A DNA stretch of 64,000 nucleotides from Pseudomonas putida (lineage in GTDB: Bacteria > Pseudomonadota > Gammaproteobacteria > Pseudomonadales > Pseudomonadaceae). The first letter of the stretch is position 1; each line of letters starts with the position of its first letter. Made by a program: the position numbers and the translations under genes. Shown in pieces: positions 52,526-60,735 of the stretch. The notes beneath the pieces are model-generated. The model saw only the letters and a list, made by a program, of their open reading frames with translations. It was not told where the DNA came from and made no database searches. Location of the stretch: positions 868,001 to 932,000 of the forward strand of contig NZ_JANHLD010000002.1 of assembly GCF_028682455.1 (NCBI RefSeq), read 5' to 3'.

Positions 52526-53938
52526 TCAGCGCTTGATCATTGACCCCACCAACTGGCGTACCGGGTCGCTATAGGGCGGGCGCATCAGGTCCGGGCCATC
52601 GGCGGCACGCAGCACCGCCTTGGCGTGGCTGAACGTGCAAAAGCCATCGAAGCCGTGGTAGGCCCCCATGCCGCTGGCCCCGACACCGCCGAAGGGCAAG
52701 GTCTCGACACCGGCATGGCGCAGCACATCGTTCACGCACACGCCGCCGGAGGTGGTGCGATTGAGCACGAAGGCTTCCTCTTCGGCGTGGCTGCCGAAGT
52801 AGTACAGGCCCAGCGGACGCGGATGGCTGTTGATGTAGGCGACCACGGTCTGGATGTCGCTGTAGGGCTTGATCGGCAGCAACGGGCCGAAGATCTCGTC
52901 CTGCATGATCTTGAGGCTGTCATCGGGGTTGACCAGCAAGGCCGGGGCGATCTTGTGGTGAGGCTGGTCGGCGAAGTTTTCCGCTGCCGGGTTCAGCTCG
53001 ACGATATCCACGCCGGCGTCGCGCGCTTCGGCCAGATACCCTTGCAGGCGCTCGAAATGACGGGCGTTGATCACCGAGGTGTAGTCGGGGTTGTCTTTCA
53101 GGGTCGGGTACAGCTTGGCCACCACGGCCTTGGCCAGGGCGATGAACTCGGCCACTTGCTCTTCGGGCACGAACACGTAGTCCGGGGCCAGGCAGATCTG
53201 CCCGGCATTGTGCAGTTTGCCGGTGATGATCTTGGTGACCGCGGTCTCGAGGTCGGCGGAGCGGGAAATGATGGTCGGCGACTTGCCGCCCAGTTCCAGG
53301 GTGACGGGCACAAGGTTCTCGGCCGCAGCGCGCAATACGTGCTTGCCGATGCTGGTGGCGCCGGTGAACAGCAGGTGATCGAACGGCAAGGCACAGAACG
53401 CCTGGCCGACCTCGGCGCCACCGGTCACGATGGCCACTTCATCTTCGGCGAACACGGTCGGGAAGATCCGCGCGATCAACGCGCTGGTACGCGGGTTGAA
53501 CTCGGAGAGCTTGATCATCACCCGGTTACCCGCCGCCAGGGCGCCGGCCAGGCCGTTGAAAATCAGGTTGCCGGGGAAATTCCAGGCGGTGAGGATGCCG
53601 ACCACACCCAGCGGCTGATACTGCACCCGGGCATCGCCACGCTCGCTTGCGCGCGGCTCGTCGCGCATCCACTCGGCGATCTTGCTCTTGGTGTATTTCA
53701 TCGACGCCAGGGGGCTGAGCACGTCGAACAGGCGCGAGAAGTCGGCGCTACGGTGACCGAAGTCGGCCGACAGCGCGGCGACGATATCATCCTGATAGTC
53801 CACCAGCAGGCCGATGGCGCGGTCGATCAGTTCGCTGCGCTGTTCGGCGCTCCAGGGCTCGTTGGCCAGGCACGCGGCACGTTGCTTTTCCAGCACGACA
53901 CTCACGTCGGCACCACGCAGGTTTTCGTTGGCACTCAT
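52526..53938 (-). CDS. Coniferyl-aldehyde-dehydrogenase-type aldehyde dehydrogenase
   Basis: The 470-aa protein has the compact class 3-like ALDH layout: 'LGVVGILTAWNFPGNLIFNG', the Glu in 'VTLELGGKSPTII', catalytic Cys in 'HNAGQICLAPDYVFVPEEQV', and the C-terminal 'LRHAGVETLPFGGVGASGMG' and 'AYHGFDGFCTFSHAKAV', as in CalB and fatty-aldehyde dehydrogenases such as AlkH. These oxidise bulky or hydrophobic aldehydes to acids, here presumably the product of the adjacent alcohol dehydrogenase. First gene of its operon, divergent from LuxR no. 3 with a 155-bp gap. The name 'coniferyl' reflects the family, not a proven substrate. Confidence 0.9.
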   Translation of the reverse strand: MSANENLRGADVSVVLEKQRAACLANEPWSAEQRSELIDRAIGLLVDYQDDIVAALSADFGHRSADFSRLFDVLSPLASMKYTKSKIAEWMRDEPRASERGDARVQYQPLGVVGILTAWNFPGNLIFNGLAGALAAGNRVMIKLSEFNPRTSALIARIFPTVFAEDEVAIVTGGAEVGQAFCALPFDHLLFTGATSIGKHVLRAAAENLVPVTLELGGKSPTIISRSADLETAVTKIITGKLHNAGQICLAPDYVFVPEEQVAEFIALAKAVVAKLYPTLKDNPDYTSVINARHFERLQGYLAEARDAGVDIVELNPAAENFADQPHHKIAPALLVNPDDSLKIMQDEIFGPLLPIKPYSDIQTVVAYINSHPRPLGLYYFGSHAEEEAFVLNRTTSGGVCVNDVLRHAGVETLPFGGVGASGMGAYHGFDGFCTFSHAKAVLRAADGPDLMRPPYSDPVRQLVGSMIKR

Positions 53939-54093
53939 GTGGTTGGGTCTTCCTTACAAAGGGCTGTTCGGGGAGCTGCCAATCCGGCACCGGGCCGTTA
54001 CACTCAGGGCGCGTACCACGATTGGGGCGGTGTTCCAGTCAGCCGATACTAAAAAGGACGGGGCCAACCCGACGACGACCAAAGGTAGGATGC

Positions 54094-56766
54094 ATGGAAG
54101 GTTTCTTGCGTAGTTCCAACGGACCAGAACAGGGAGTAGTGCCTCCTGTGCGCCCAGGCAAGTTCCTGGTGCCGGCGACCCTCCCCGGGCAACTGGACCG
54201 TACCGCCCTGCTTCCCTTGCCCGACCAGCAGCCCGGGCTGCGCCTGCTACTGATCAGCGCCTGTGCAGGTGCCGGCAAGACCACCCTGCTGGCGCAGTAC
54301 CAGGCGCAGTGCCTGGAGCTTGGCCAGCGCGTGCTGTGGTGCAACCTCGACACCTCCGACAACGCCCCCCAGCGCCTGGCCGCCACGCTTTACAGTGGGC
54401 TCTCGGAGCTGGGCATCACCAGCGCCGGCGTGCCGGCCAGCGGGCAACTGCAACAGGTGCTGCTCGAGCAGATTGCCGGCTGCACCGAAGCCTTCGCCTT
54501 GCTGCTGGATGAGTTCGAGTCCATCAACGACCCCGAGGCACTGGCATTCATTCAACAGTTGCTCAAGGTGCTCCCCGCCCATTGCACCCTGGCCCTGGCC
54601 AGCCGCACCCTGCCTGCGCTCAACCTCGGCCGCTTGCGGGCGCTGGGCCAACTGCACGAAGTGGACAGCGAAAGGCTGCGCCTGAGCCTCGACGAAACCA
54701 GCCATTTTCTGCGCCAGTGTCACCAGCTTGCCCTCACCCAGGATGACATCGCCCGCCTCTACCACTGCACCGAAGGCTGGTTGACCGGCCTGTACCTGGC
54801 GACCTTGTCGCTCAAGCGCCATGAGGATGCTGCAGCCTTCATCGAAGCCTTCAGCGGGGCAACCCCGGCCCTGGCCGAATACCTGGCCGAGGATGTGCTG
54901 GCCAGGCTGGACGAATCCAGCCAGCGGTTCTTGCTGCAGACCTGCGTGCTGGCGCACTTCAGCCCCGCCCTGTGCGACGCGATCACCACGCGCTCCGACA
55001 GCGCCGTGATGATCCAGGCCCTGGAGCAGGCCAACCTGTTCATTGTCGCCATCGATGAACAACGCTCGCAGTTTCGCTATCACAGGCTGTTCGCCGACTT
55101 TCTTCGCCACACGCTGGCCCGGCATCACCCGGACTGGGCAGTGCAGTCGAACCGCGCGGCGGCCCAGTGGTATTTCGCCAGCGACCATAGCGAAGAAGCC
55201 CTGGAGCACCTGTTTGCCGCCAACGACATCGACGAGGCCGCCAGCCAGTTGGTGGCGCGGATTGATCGCCTGGTGGAGAACGGCCATGCCAGCCTGCTGA
55301 TGCGCTGGCTGTCGCAAATCCCCGAGCCCGTGCGGGAGTTGCATCCCGGCCTGGGGGTGGCCTATGCCTGGGCGCTGATCCATGCCCGGCGCTACAAGGA
55401 GGCGTTGCAGGCGATGGAGCAGCCGGCGCTGGCTGACCACCAGCACCACATCCGCTGCCTGCTGCTGTTGATCAACGACCGGGTCGAAGAAGCGCTGGAG
55501 CAATGCCAGGCACTCCTGCAGCGCCTGCCCTGCGAGTCGAAATCACCCTTCCGGGTGACGGCCTACGTACTTGCCGCGTGCCTGTACTACAGCGGCCGCT
55601 TCGACGAGGCCCGGCAACTGCTGGGCAGTGATCGCCTGCGCGAGGTGCAGCGCGAATCGGCGTACCTGCGCGACGTCGCCGACAGCGTCGAGGCACTGCT
55701 GGACATCACCCAGGGCCAGCTGGACAGTGGCATGAGCCGCTTGCTCGCGGCAAACCGGCGCAGCCGCGAAACCCTGGCCGGCACCCCGCCGGTAGGTTTC
55801 CCGGTGCTGCAGACCGCGCTGTGCCTGGTGATGTACGAGACCGATGCCCTGGAGCAGGCCCAGCACCGGCTCAACGAGCTGCTGCCCTATGCCCGCGAGC
55901 ACGCCGCCCCCGACTCGTTGATCACCACCCATGTGCTACTGGCACGCATCACCTACCTCAATGGCGATCGCCAGGGCTGGATGCGTTGCCTGGCCGAGCT
56001 TGACCAACTGGGCCGGGTCTCGGGTTCGTCACGCATCCTGTGCTCCAGCTGGCTCGAACGGGCGCGGGTGGCCACCCTGGAGAACCGCCTGGACACCGCC
56101 AACCACGCGATGCGTTCGGCCGAGCAGCACAGCGACTGGGACCAGCCTGGCATCCTGCTGACCGCCAATGATGTCGACACTCCTTACATAACCCGCCAGC
56201 GCTTGAACATCGCCGAGGGCACCAGCAACCCCGACGACCTGCTGCAGGCCATGAACATCGCGCTGGGTCGCCATCAACACCGCCGCGCCTTGAAACTGCG
56301 CCTGCTGCTGGCCCTGGCCCTCGAGGCAGGCAAGCAACCCACCCAGGCGCTGGAGCAACTGACGCTGGCCTTGCGGGTGGCCAGCCCGGTCGGGTTCATC
56401 CGCACCTTCCTCGATGAAGGCGCACCGCTCGCGGCCCTGCTGGAACGATGGTCGGTAATCTTTCACGGCCAGGAGAGTGCCCTGGGTATTGAACCGCGCT
56501 TCGTCGGCCATTTGCTGCAGCGCTGCCACACGGGCCCGTCGCTTGAGACCAAGGCGCAGGAAAGCTCGCCCAGCAGTTTGTCCAACCGCGAACTGCAGGT
56601 GCTGCGCCTGCTGGCCCTGGGGTACCGCAACCGCGAGATCGCCGAGAAGATGTTCTTGTCCGAGCTGACGGTCAAATCGCATTTGCGCAAGATCAACACC
56701 AAGCTCGGCGCCGGTGGCCGTACCGAAGCGGTGTCGATTGCCAGGACCCAGGGTTTGCTCGACTGA
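54094..56766 (+). CDS. Large ATP-dependent LuxR regulator, MalT-like (LAL) no. 3
   Basis: The 890-aa protein has Walker A 'LISACAGAGKTTLLAQYQAQ' (residues about 53-72), 'FALLLDEFESINDPEALAFI', the MalT-type 'QFRYHRLFADFLRHTLARHH', TPR-like repeats, and the C-terminal LuxR HTH 'LSNRELQVLRLLALGYRNRE' ... 'FLSELTVKSHLRKINTKLGA'. It is the nearest relative of LuxR no. 2. It is divergent from the aldehyde/alcohol dehydrogenase-etf operon, the likeliest target, and convergent with a TetR gene: CTGAG-tggg-CTCAG at 56763-56776 spans both stop codons. The start at 54094 has AGGA just upstream; an ATG at 54090 is out of frame. Confidence 0.92.
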   Translation: MEGFLRSSNGPEQGVVPPVRPGKFLVPATLPGQLDRTALLPLPDQQPGLRLLLISACAGAGKTTLLAQYQAQCLELGQRVLWCNLDTSDNAPQRLAATLYSGLSELGITSAGVPASGQLQQVLLEQIAGCTEAFALLLDEFESINDPEALAFIQQLLKVLPAHCTLALASRTLPALNLGRLRALGQLHEVDSERLRLSLDETSHFLRQCHQLALTQDDIARLYHCTEGWLTGLYLATLSLKRHEDAAAFIEAFSGATPALAEYLAEDVLARLDESSQRFLLQTCVLAHFSPALCDAITTRSDSAVMIQALEQANLFIVAIDEQRSQFRYHRLFADFLRHTLARHHPDWAVQSNRAAAQWYFASDHSEEALEHLFAANDIDEAASQLVARIDRLVENGHASLLMRWLSQIPEPVRELHPGLGVAYAWALIHARRYKEALQAMEQPALADHQHHIRCLLLLINDRVEEALEQCQALLQRLPCESKSPFRVTAYVLAACLYYSGRFDEARQLLGSDRLREVQRESAYLRDVADSVEALLDITQGQLDSGMSRLLAANRRSRETLAGTPPVGFPVLQTALCLVMYETDALEQAQHRLNELLPYAREHAAPDSLITTHVLLARITYLNGDRQGWMRCLAELDQLGRVSGSSRILCSSWLERARVATLENRLDTANHAMRSAEQHSDWDQPGILLTANDVDTPYITRQRLNIAEGTSNPDDLLQAMNIALGRHQHRRALKLRLLLALALEAGKQPTQALEQLTLALRVASPVGFIRTFLDEGAPLAALLERWSVIFHGQESALGIEPRFVGHLLQRCHTGPSLETKAQESSPSSLSNRELQVLRLLALGYRNREIAEKMFLSELTVKSHLRKINTKLGAGGRTEAVSIARTQGLLD

Positions 56767-56772
56767 GTGGGC

Positions 56773-57411
56773 TCAGCCCGCCAGCGCCGCGTCGATCAGA
56801 TCGAGCAGCTGGCGGTGCAGTGCCGCCAGCTCGATACCACTGGGATCGAGCAGGAACTGCAGCAGCGAGCCGCGCAAGGTGCCCAGGATCAGCACGGCGC
56901 TGGCGAGCGGCTGTACGTCGGCGCGGATCTCGCCGTTGGCGATGCCCTCGCTGATGCAATCGGCCAGGTGCTGCTGCACCGTGCGGTTGTACTGCGCCAG
57001 GATCGGCGCGGTTTCCGAATCCTGGGTGACGGCCTCGGCCATCAGCGACAACAGCGCGCGGCTGTTGACCCAGTCACTGTCGTTGCGTCCCAGGTACACA
57101 CTGACAAAGCCCTTGAGCGAGTCCAGGCCGGGGCGCCACTTGGGCGCCTCGACCTGCACCTGGCTCATGAAGGAGCTGTTCACGTACGCCGCCAGGGCCC
57201 TCAGCAGTCCGGCCTTGCTGCCAAAATGGTGGGTGGCCAGGCCCCGGCTGTAGCCTGCCTCCTCGCCCACCTCGGACAAGGTCATGCCGACCCAGCCCTT
57301 GCGCGCGACGATCTGCCGCGCCGCCTGCAACAAACGCTGTTCGGCCTCGCCCCGTCGCTCGGCCTGGGTGCGGCGCGAAGCGCACTGGACTGTTTTATCT
57401 GCCGGCTCCAT
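56773..57411 (-). CDS. TetR-family transcriptional regulator
   Basis: The 212-aa protein has an N-terminal TetR HTH ('RLLQAARQIVARKGWVGMTL', 'EVGEEAGYSRGLATHHFGSK', 'AGLLRALAAYV') and a helical ligand domain ('SLMAEAVTQDSETAPILAQY'). Its gene follows a crotonase gene by 11 bp in the same operon, an arrangement typical of TetR repressors of acyl-CoA catabolism, with acyl-CoA a plausible ligand (inference). The operator should be in the 141-bp gap between 58208 and 58350. The ATG at 57409-57411 has GAGGA 8 nt upstream; five extra codons reach a TTG. Confidence 0.92.
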   Translation of the reverse strand: MEPADKTVQCASRRTQAERRGEAEQRLLQAARQIVARKGWVGMTLSEVGEEAGYSRGLATHHFGSKAGLLRALAAYVNSSFMSQVQVEAPKWRPGLDSLKGFVSVYLGRNDSDWVNSRALLSLMAEAVTQDSETAPILAQYNRTVQQHLADCISEGIANGEIRADVQPLASAVLILGTLRGSLLQFLLDPSGIELAALHRQLLDLIDAALAG

Positions 57412-57422
57412 CGGGTTGTTCC

Positions 57423-58208
57423 TCAATCACCTGTAAAAACGGGTTGACGCCGCTCGGCCATGGCACGCGTGCCTTCGGCAAAGTCGGCGCTGACAATCTG
57501 CCACTCCTGCTCGCTGGCTTCGCGGTCGATGACCGCATCCACCGCATCGGCCAGGCCCATGCGCAGGGTCTCGCGGCTGGACACCACCGCACGGGGTGCA
57601 CTGGCAGCGATTTCCTCGGCCAGGGCACGGGCGGCCTGACGCTCCTGGCCGGGTTCGGCCAGCACATCGGCAAGACCGATACGCACCGCCTCGCGGCCGT
57701 CGATTCGCCGACCTGTGGCAATCAGCAAGGCCGCCACCTGCGGCCCGACCAGGCGCGGCATGGTAACCGAAATGCCGAAGCCTTGATGAATCCCCAGGCG
57801 ATTGAAGTTGGCCGAGAAGCGCGCTTTTTCGCTGGTGACCCGAAAGTCGGCGACCAGCGCCAGGCCCAGGCCACCACCGATCGCTGCCCCCTCCACCACG
57901 CAGATCAGCGGCTTGCGGGTACGAAACAGGCGCACCGCCGACTTGTAGACCCGCCGCGGGTACTGCGGGTCGCGTTGGTCGGCCCCGGAGAAATCGGCCC
58001 CGGCACAGAACACCTTGCCTTCGGCCACCAGCACCGTCACCCGGCAGTCGGGCAACTGATCGAGGTAGTCGAGGGTGTCGGCCAGGTCCTTGATCAGTTC
58101 GGCATCGAAAAAATTCAGCGGCGGGCGGCTGAAGCTCAAGGTGGCGACGTGCCCCTGAAGTTCCAGGGTCAGGCCGCGGCCTGGGGTAAACGCGCTAGGG
58201 ATCGACAT
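57423..58208 (-). CDS. Crotonase-family protein lacking both hydratase glutamates
   Basis: The 261-aa protein has oxyanion-hole segments 'VAEGKVFCAGADFSGADQRD' and 'CVVEGAAIGGGLGLALVADF' and the 'MPRLVGPQVAALLIATGRRI' block. By alignment with mitochondrial enoyl-CoA hydratase, the Glu144 position is Gly (in GGGLGL) and the Glu164 position is Phe; the loop reads 'NRLGIHQGFGIS', with a His-Gln pair. Hydratase activity is therefore doubtful; isomerisation, C-C cleavage or thioester hydrolysis are alternatives used by this superfamily. It is first in a two-gene operon with the TetR gene and divergent from the two-subunit acyl-CoA dehydrogenase. GGAG precedes the ATG. Confidence 0.82.
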   Translation of the reverse strand: MSIPSAFTPGRGLTLELQGHVATLSFSRPPLNFFDAELIKDLADTLDYLDQLPDCRVTVLVAEGKVFCAGADFSGADQRDPQYPRRVYKSAVRLFRTRKPLICVVEGAAIGGGLGLALVADFRVTSEKARFSANFNRLGIHQGFGISVTMPRLVGPQVAALLIATGRRIDGREAVRIGLADVLAEPGQERQAARALAEEIAASAPRAVVSSRETLRMGLADAVDAVIDREASEQEWQIVSADFAEGTRAMAERRQPVFTGD

Positions 58209-58349
58209 GCAGGCTCCAAAAGGTCTCGGGGTGTGGGTAGACGGCTATTGCTTCACGACTACGGTTGCTGCTAGCGTATTTACTTGTTGGGCGTTCAGCA
58301 AGTTAAAAAACAAGAGCCCCTGCCCCTTCAATTACATGAGCACATCGCT

Positions 58350-59492
58350 ATGCAGGCACTCGATATTCGACCCTGTCACCTGGACGCCAAGGCCGAGGCC
58401 TTGCGCGTCGAGGTACGCAGCTTTCTCGCCCAGGCCCTCAAAGACCTCCCCGCCGCCGAGCGGGCGAAGAACTGGAACGGCGCCGACAGCGCCTTCAGCC
58501 GCCAGCTCGGCGAACGTGGCTGGCTGGGCATGACCTGGCCCAAGCGCTATGGCGGCCATGAACGCAGTGCGCTGGAGCGCTACGTGGTGCTCGAAGAGCT
58601 GCTGGCCGCCGGGGCGCCGGTGAATGCACACTGGATTGGCGAACGCCAGTCCGGCCCGCTGCTGATGAAGTTTTCCCCTGAAGTGCTCGCCCCCCGCCTG
58701 CTGCCGGCGATTGCCCGTGGCGAGCTGTTTTTTTGCATCGGCATGAGCGAGCCGGACGTTGGCTCCGACCTTGCCTCGGTGCGTACCCGCGCGGTGAAGA
58801 CCGATGGCGGCTGGATCGTCAATGGCAGCAAGGTGTGGACCACCGGCGCCCAGCGCTGCGACTACATGGTCACCCTGTTGCGCACGGGCCCCAAGGAGGC
58901 AGGCAATCGCCACGGCGGCCTGTCGCAGTTGCTGATCGACATGAAAGCGCCCGGGGTCACGGTGCGGCCGATCCACAACATGCTGGGCGAGCACGATTTC
59001 AACGAGGTTTTCCTGGAGGATGTCTTCGTTGCCGACGATTTTGTCATCGGCCAGCCGGGCGATGGCTGGAAGCAGGTGGGCGCCGAGCTCTCCCTCGAAC
59101 GCAGCGGCCCGGAGCGCTACCTGAGCTGCACCCAACTCTACCTGGAAATGCTCGACACCGCCGATGCCGGCAACCCGCGCCACGCCGTGAGCCTGGGCCG
59201 CGTGGCGGCGCGTTACGCGGCCTTGCGGCAGATGTCGCTGGGGGTTGCCGGGATGCTCGCCCGGGGCGAAAACCCGGCCACCCCGGCAGCGCTGGTCAAG
59301 GACCAGGGCGCCCTGCTCGAACAAGCCATGCCCGACCTTGCCCATGAGCTGTTTGGCGATACGCGCAAGCCCGGCTCCCGACTCGACCAGGTAATGCGCT
59401 ACCTGACCCAGACCGCCCCGTCGTTTTCACTGCGCGGCGGTACCCGCGAAATTCTTCGGGGAATCATTGCCAGAGGATTAGGACTGCGATGA
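58350..59492 (+). CDS. Acyl-CoA dehydrogenase, first subunit of a probable heteromeric enzyme
   Basis: From the ATG at 58350 the protein is 380 aa. It has 'GWLGMTWPKRYGGHERSALE', FAD-binding 'IGMSEPDVGSDLASVRTRAV' and 'NGSKVWTTGAQRCDYMVTLL', and ends 'SFSLRGGTREILRGIIARGL', the C-terminus of the FadE subunit type found in two-gene acyl-CoA dehydrogenases. Its stop overlaps the start of a second, divergent subunit by 4 nt. This arrangement is known from the alpha2beta2 steroid side-chain enzymes ChsE1/E2, FadE28/29 and Scd1AB, which handle bulky CoA esters. 'YERS'-type base: Glu in 'LSLERSGPERYL'. No good RBS was seen, so the start is less certain; the frame is open 22 codons upstream. Confidence 0.85.
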   Translation: MQALDIRPCHLDAKAEALRVEVRSFLAQALKDLPAAERAKNWNGADSAFSRQLGERGWLGMTWPKRYGGHERSALERYVVLEELLAAGAPVNAHWIGERQSGPLLMKFSPEVLAPRLLPAIARGELFFCIGMSEPDVGSDLASVRTRAVKTDGGWIVNGSKVWTTGAQRCDYMVTLLRTGPKEAGNRHGGLSQLLIDMKAPGVTVRPIHNMLGEHDFNEVFLEDVFVADDFVIGQPGDGWKQVGAELSLERSGPERYLSCTQLYLEMLDTADAGNPRHAVSLGRVAARYAALRQMSLGVAGMLARGENPATPAALVKDQGALLEQAMPDLAHELFGDTRKPGSRLDQVMRYLTQTAPSFSLRGGTREILRGIIARGLGLR

Positions 59493-60610
59493 ACCAGGCA
59501 CTCACTCACAACGAGGGGCACGACGGTGCGCCTTCGCAAATGCAACGACTGATCGCCGACAGCGTCGAGCGCCTGTTCACCGACCAGGTCACACCCCAGG
59601 TGCTGAGCCATTTCGACGCCGGTCATCCGGCCGATGGGCTGTGGCAGCAGTTGCTCGATCACGGCTTGCCCCAGGCCCTGGTGGCACCGGTGTCCGACGA
59701 CAACGCCGCCACCTGGCTGGATGTCAGCCCGGTACTGCGTGGCGTGGGCTACTGGCAGGCGCCGGTGCCGCTGGGCGAAACCCTGCTGGCCGGCCTGTTG
59801 TTGTCGCGGGCCGGTCTGGAAGTACCCGAGGGTGCGCTGACGGTGCTGCAGGCCGGCGGCCCGGGCGGGCTGGAACTGACCGCGAGCGGTGTCCTCAACG
59901 GCCGCTGCGTCAACGTTCCCTGGGCGCGCAGTTGCCGTTGGGCGGCGGTGGCCGACGACAGCGGTCGTGTCGCCCTGGTCGATCTGCGCCAGGCGCAGGT
60001 CAGCGTCGAAGCGGGCAGCAATTTTGCCGGCGAAGAGCGCGATGGGCTGCAGTTCGTCGCAGCGCCCGTGGATGCCATGGGCACCTTGCAACTGGCTGAC
60101 ATCAAGCAGCCGGTGTGGGTGTTCGGTGCCCTGGTGCGGGCCTGCATGCTGGTGGGCGCGCTGGAGTCGTGCCTGGACCAGGCGGTGGCCTACGCCAACG
60201 AACGAGTGCAGTTTGGCAAGCCGATTGGCGCCTTCCAGGCCATCCAGCAGCAATTGGCCCACCTGGCCGGCGCCATCAGCGCGGCCCGTACCGCGACCGA
60301 AGTGGCCTTGTACACGGCAAGCCAGGTGATGCAGGCCGAGCCTGGCAGCACCAGCAGCCTGGGGTTCGATGTTGCCGTGGCCAAGGTATGTGCCGGCGAG
60401 GCCGCCAGCCTCGCGACCTCGGTGGCCCACCAGGTCCACGGTGCCATCGGCTTTACCCAGGAACACCGCCTGCACTTCGCGACGCGGCGCCTGTGGTCGT
60501 GGCGCGATGAGTTCGGCAGCGATGCACACTGGGCCCAGGTACTGGGCCAGGCGGCGATCGCCGCGGGCAGCGAGGGGTTCTGGGCGGGGCTGACGGCGCG
60601 TACGCTCTAG
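59489..60610 (+). CDS. Acyl-CoA dehydrogenase, second subunit of a probable heteromeric enzyme
   Basis: The 373-aa protein is a divergent acyl-CoA dehydrogenase. The middle beta domain is reduced: the 'TEPxxGSD' motif is absent, replaced by 'LELTASGVLNGRCVNVPWAR'. The C-terminal helical domain is well kept ('ANERVQFGKPIGAFQAIQQQ', 'SVAHQVHGAIGFTQEHRLHF'). This is the pattern of the non-flavin-closing beta subunit in alpha2beta2 enzymes, where the FAD site is completed between subunits. The gene overlaps the first subunit's stop (ATGA), so stoichiometric translation is expected. AGGA precedes the ATG. Followed by a REP and a convergent ligase gene. Confidence 0.85.
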   Translation: MNQALTHNEGHDGAPSQMQRLIADSVERLFTDQVTPQVLSHFDAGHPADGLWQQLLDHGLPQALVAPVSDDNAATWLDVSPVLRGVGYWQAPVPLGETLLAGLLLSRAGLEVPEGALTVLQAGGPGGLELTASGVLNGRCVNVPWARSCRWAAVADDSGRVALVDLRQAQVSVEAGSNFAGEERDGLQFVAAPVDAMGTLQLADIKQPVWVFGALVRACMLVGALESCLDQAVAYANERVQFGKPIGAFQAIQQQLAHLAGAISAARTATEVALYTASQVMQAEPGSTSSLGFDVAVAKVCAGEAASLATSVAHQVHGAIGFTQEHRLHFATRRLWSWRDEFGSDAHWAQVLGQAAIAAGSEGFWAGLTARTL

Positions 60611-60735
60611 GCATCTTCGCGGGGCACGCCCACTCCAACACTGACACCGGTAGGAGCAGGCTTGCCCCGCGATTCAGACACCACCTGCCAGGCAAGCCGC
60701 ACTGGCCTCATCGCTGGCAAGCCCGCTCCCATCCA
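60611..60735. repeat. REP cluster overlapping the 3' end of the ligase gene
   Basis: Three REP halves ('cttcgcggggcacgcccact' near 60616, 'taggagcaggcttgccccgc' near 60651, 'ctcatcgctggcaagcccgc' near 60708) lie between converging genes. The last two are inside the reading frame of the acyl-CoA ligase (60674-62371) and encode its C-terminal 'DGSGLASDEASAACLAGGV'. The REP seems to have replaced the original end of that gene. Confidence 0.75.

Noticed and set aside
52526..53938. Eugenol/coniferyl alcohol pathway
   Set aside because: The aldehyde dehydrogenase belongs to the coniferyl-type family, but no eugenol hydroxylase, feruloyl-CoA hydratase-lyase or vanillin genes accompany it.
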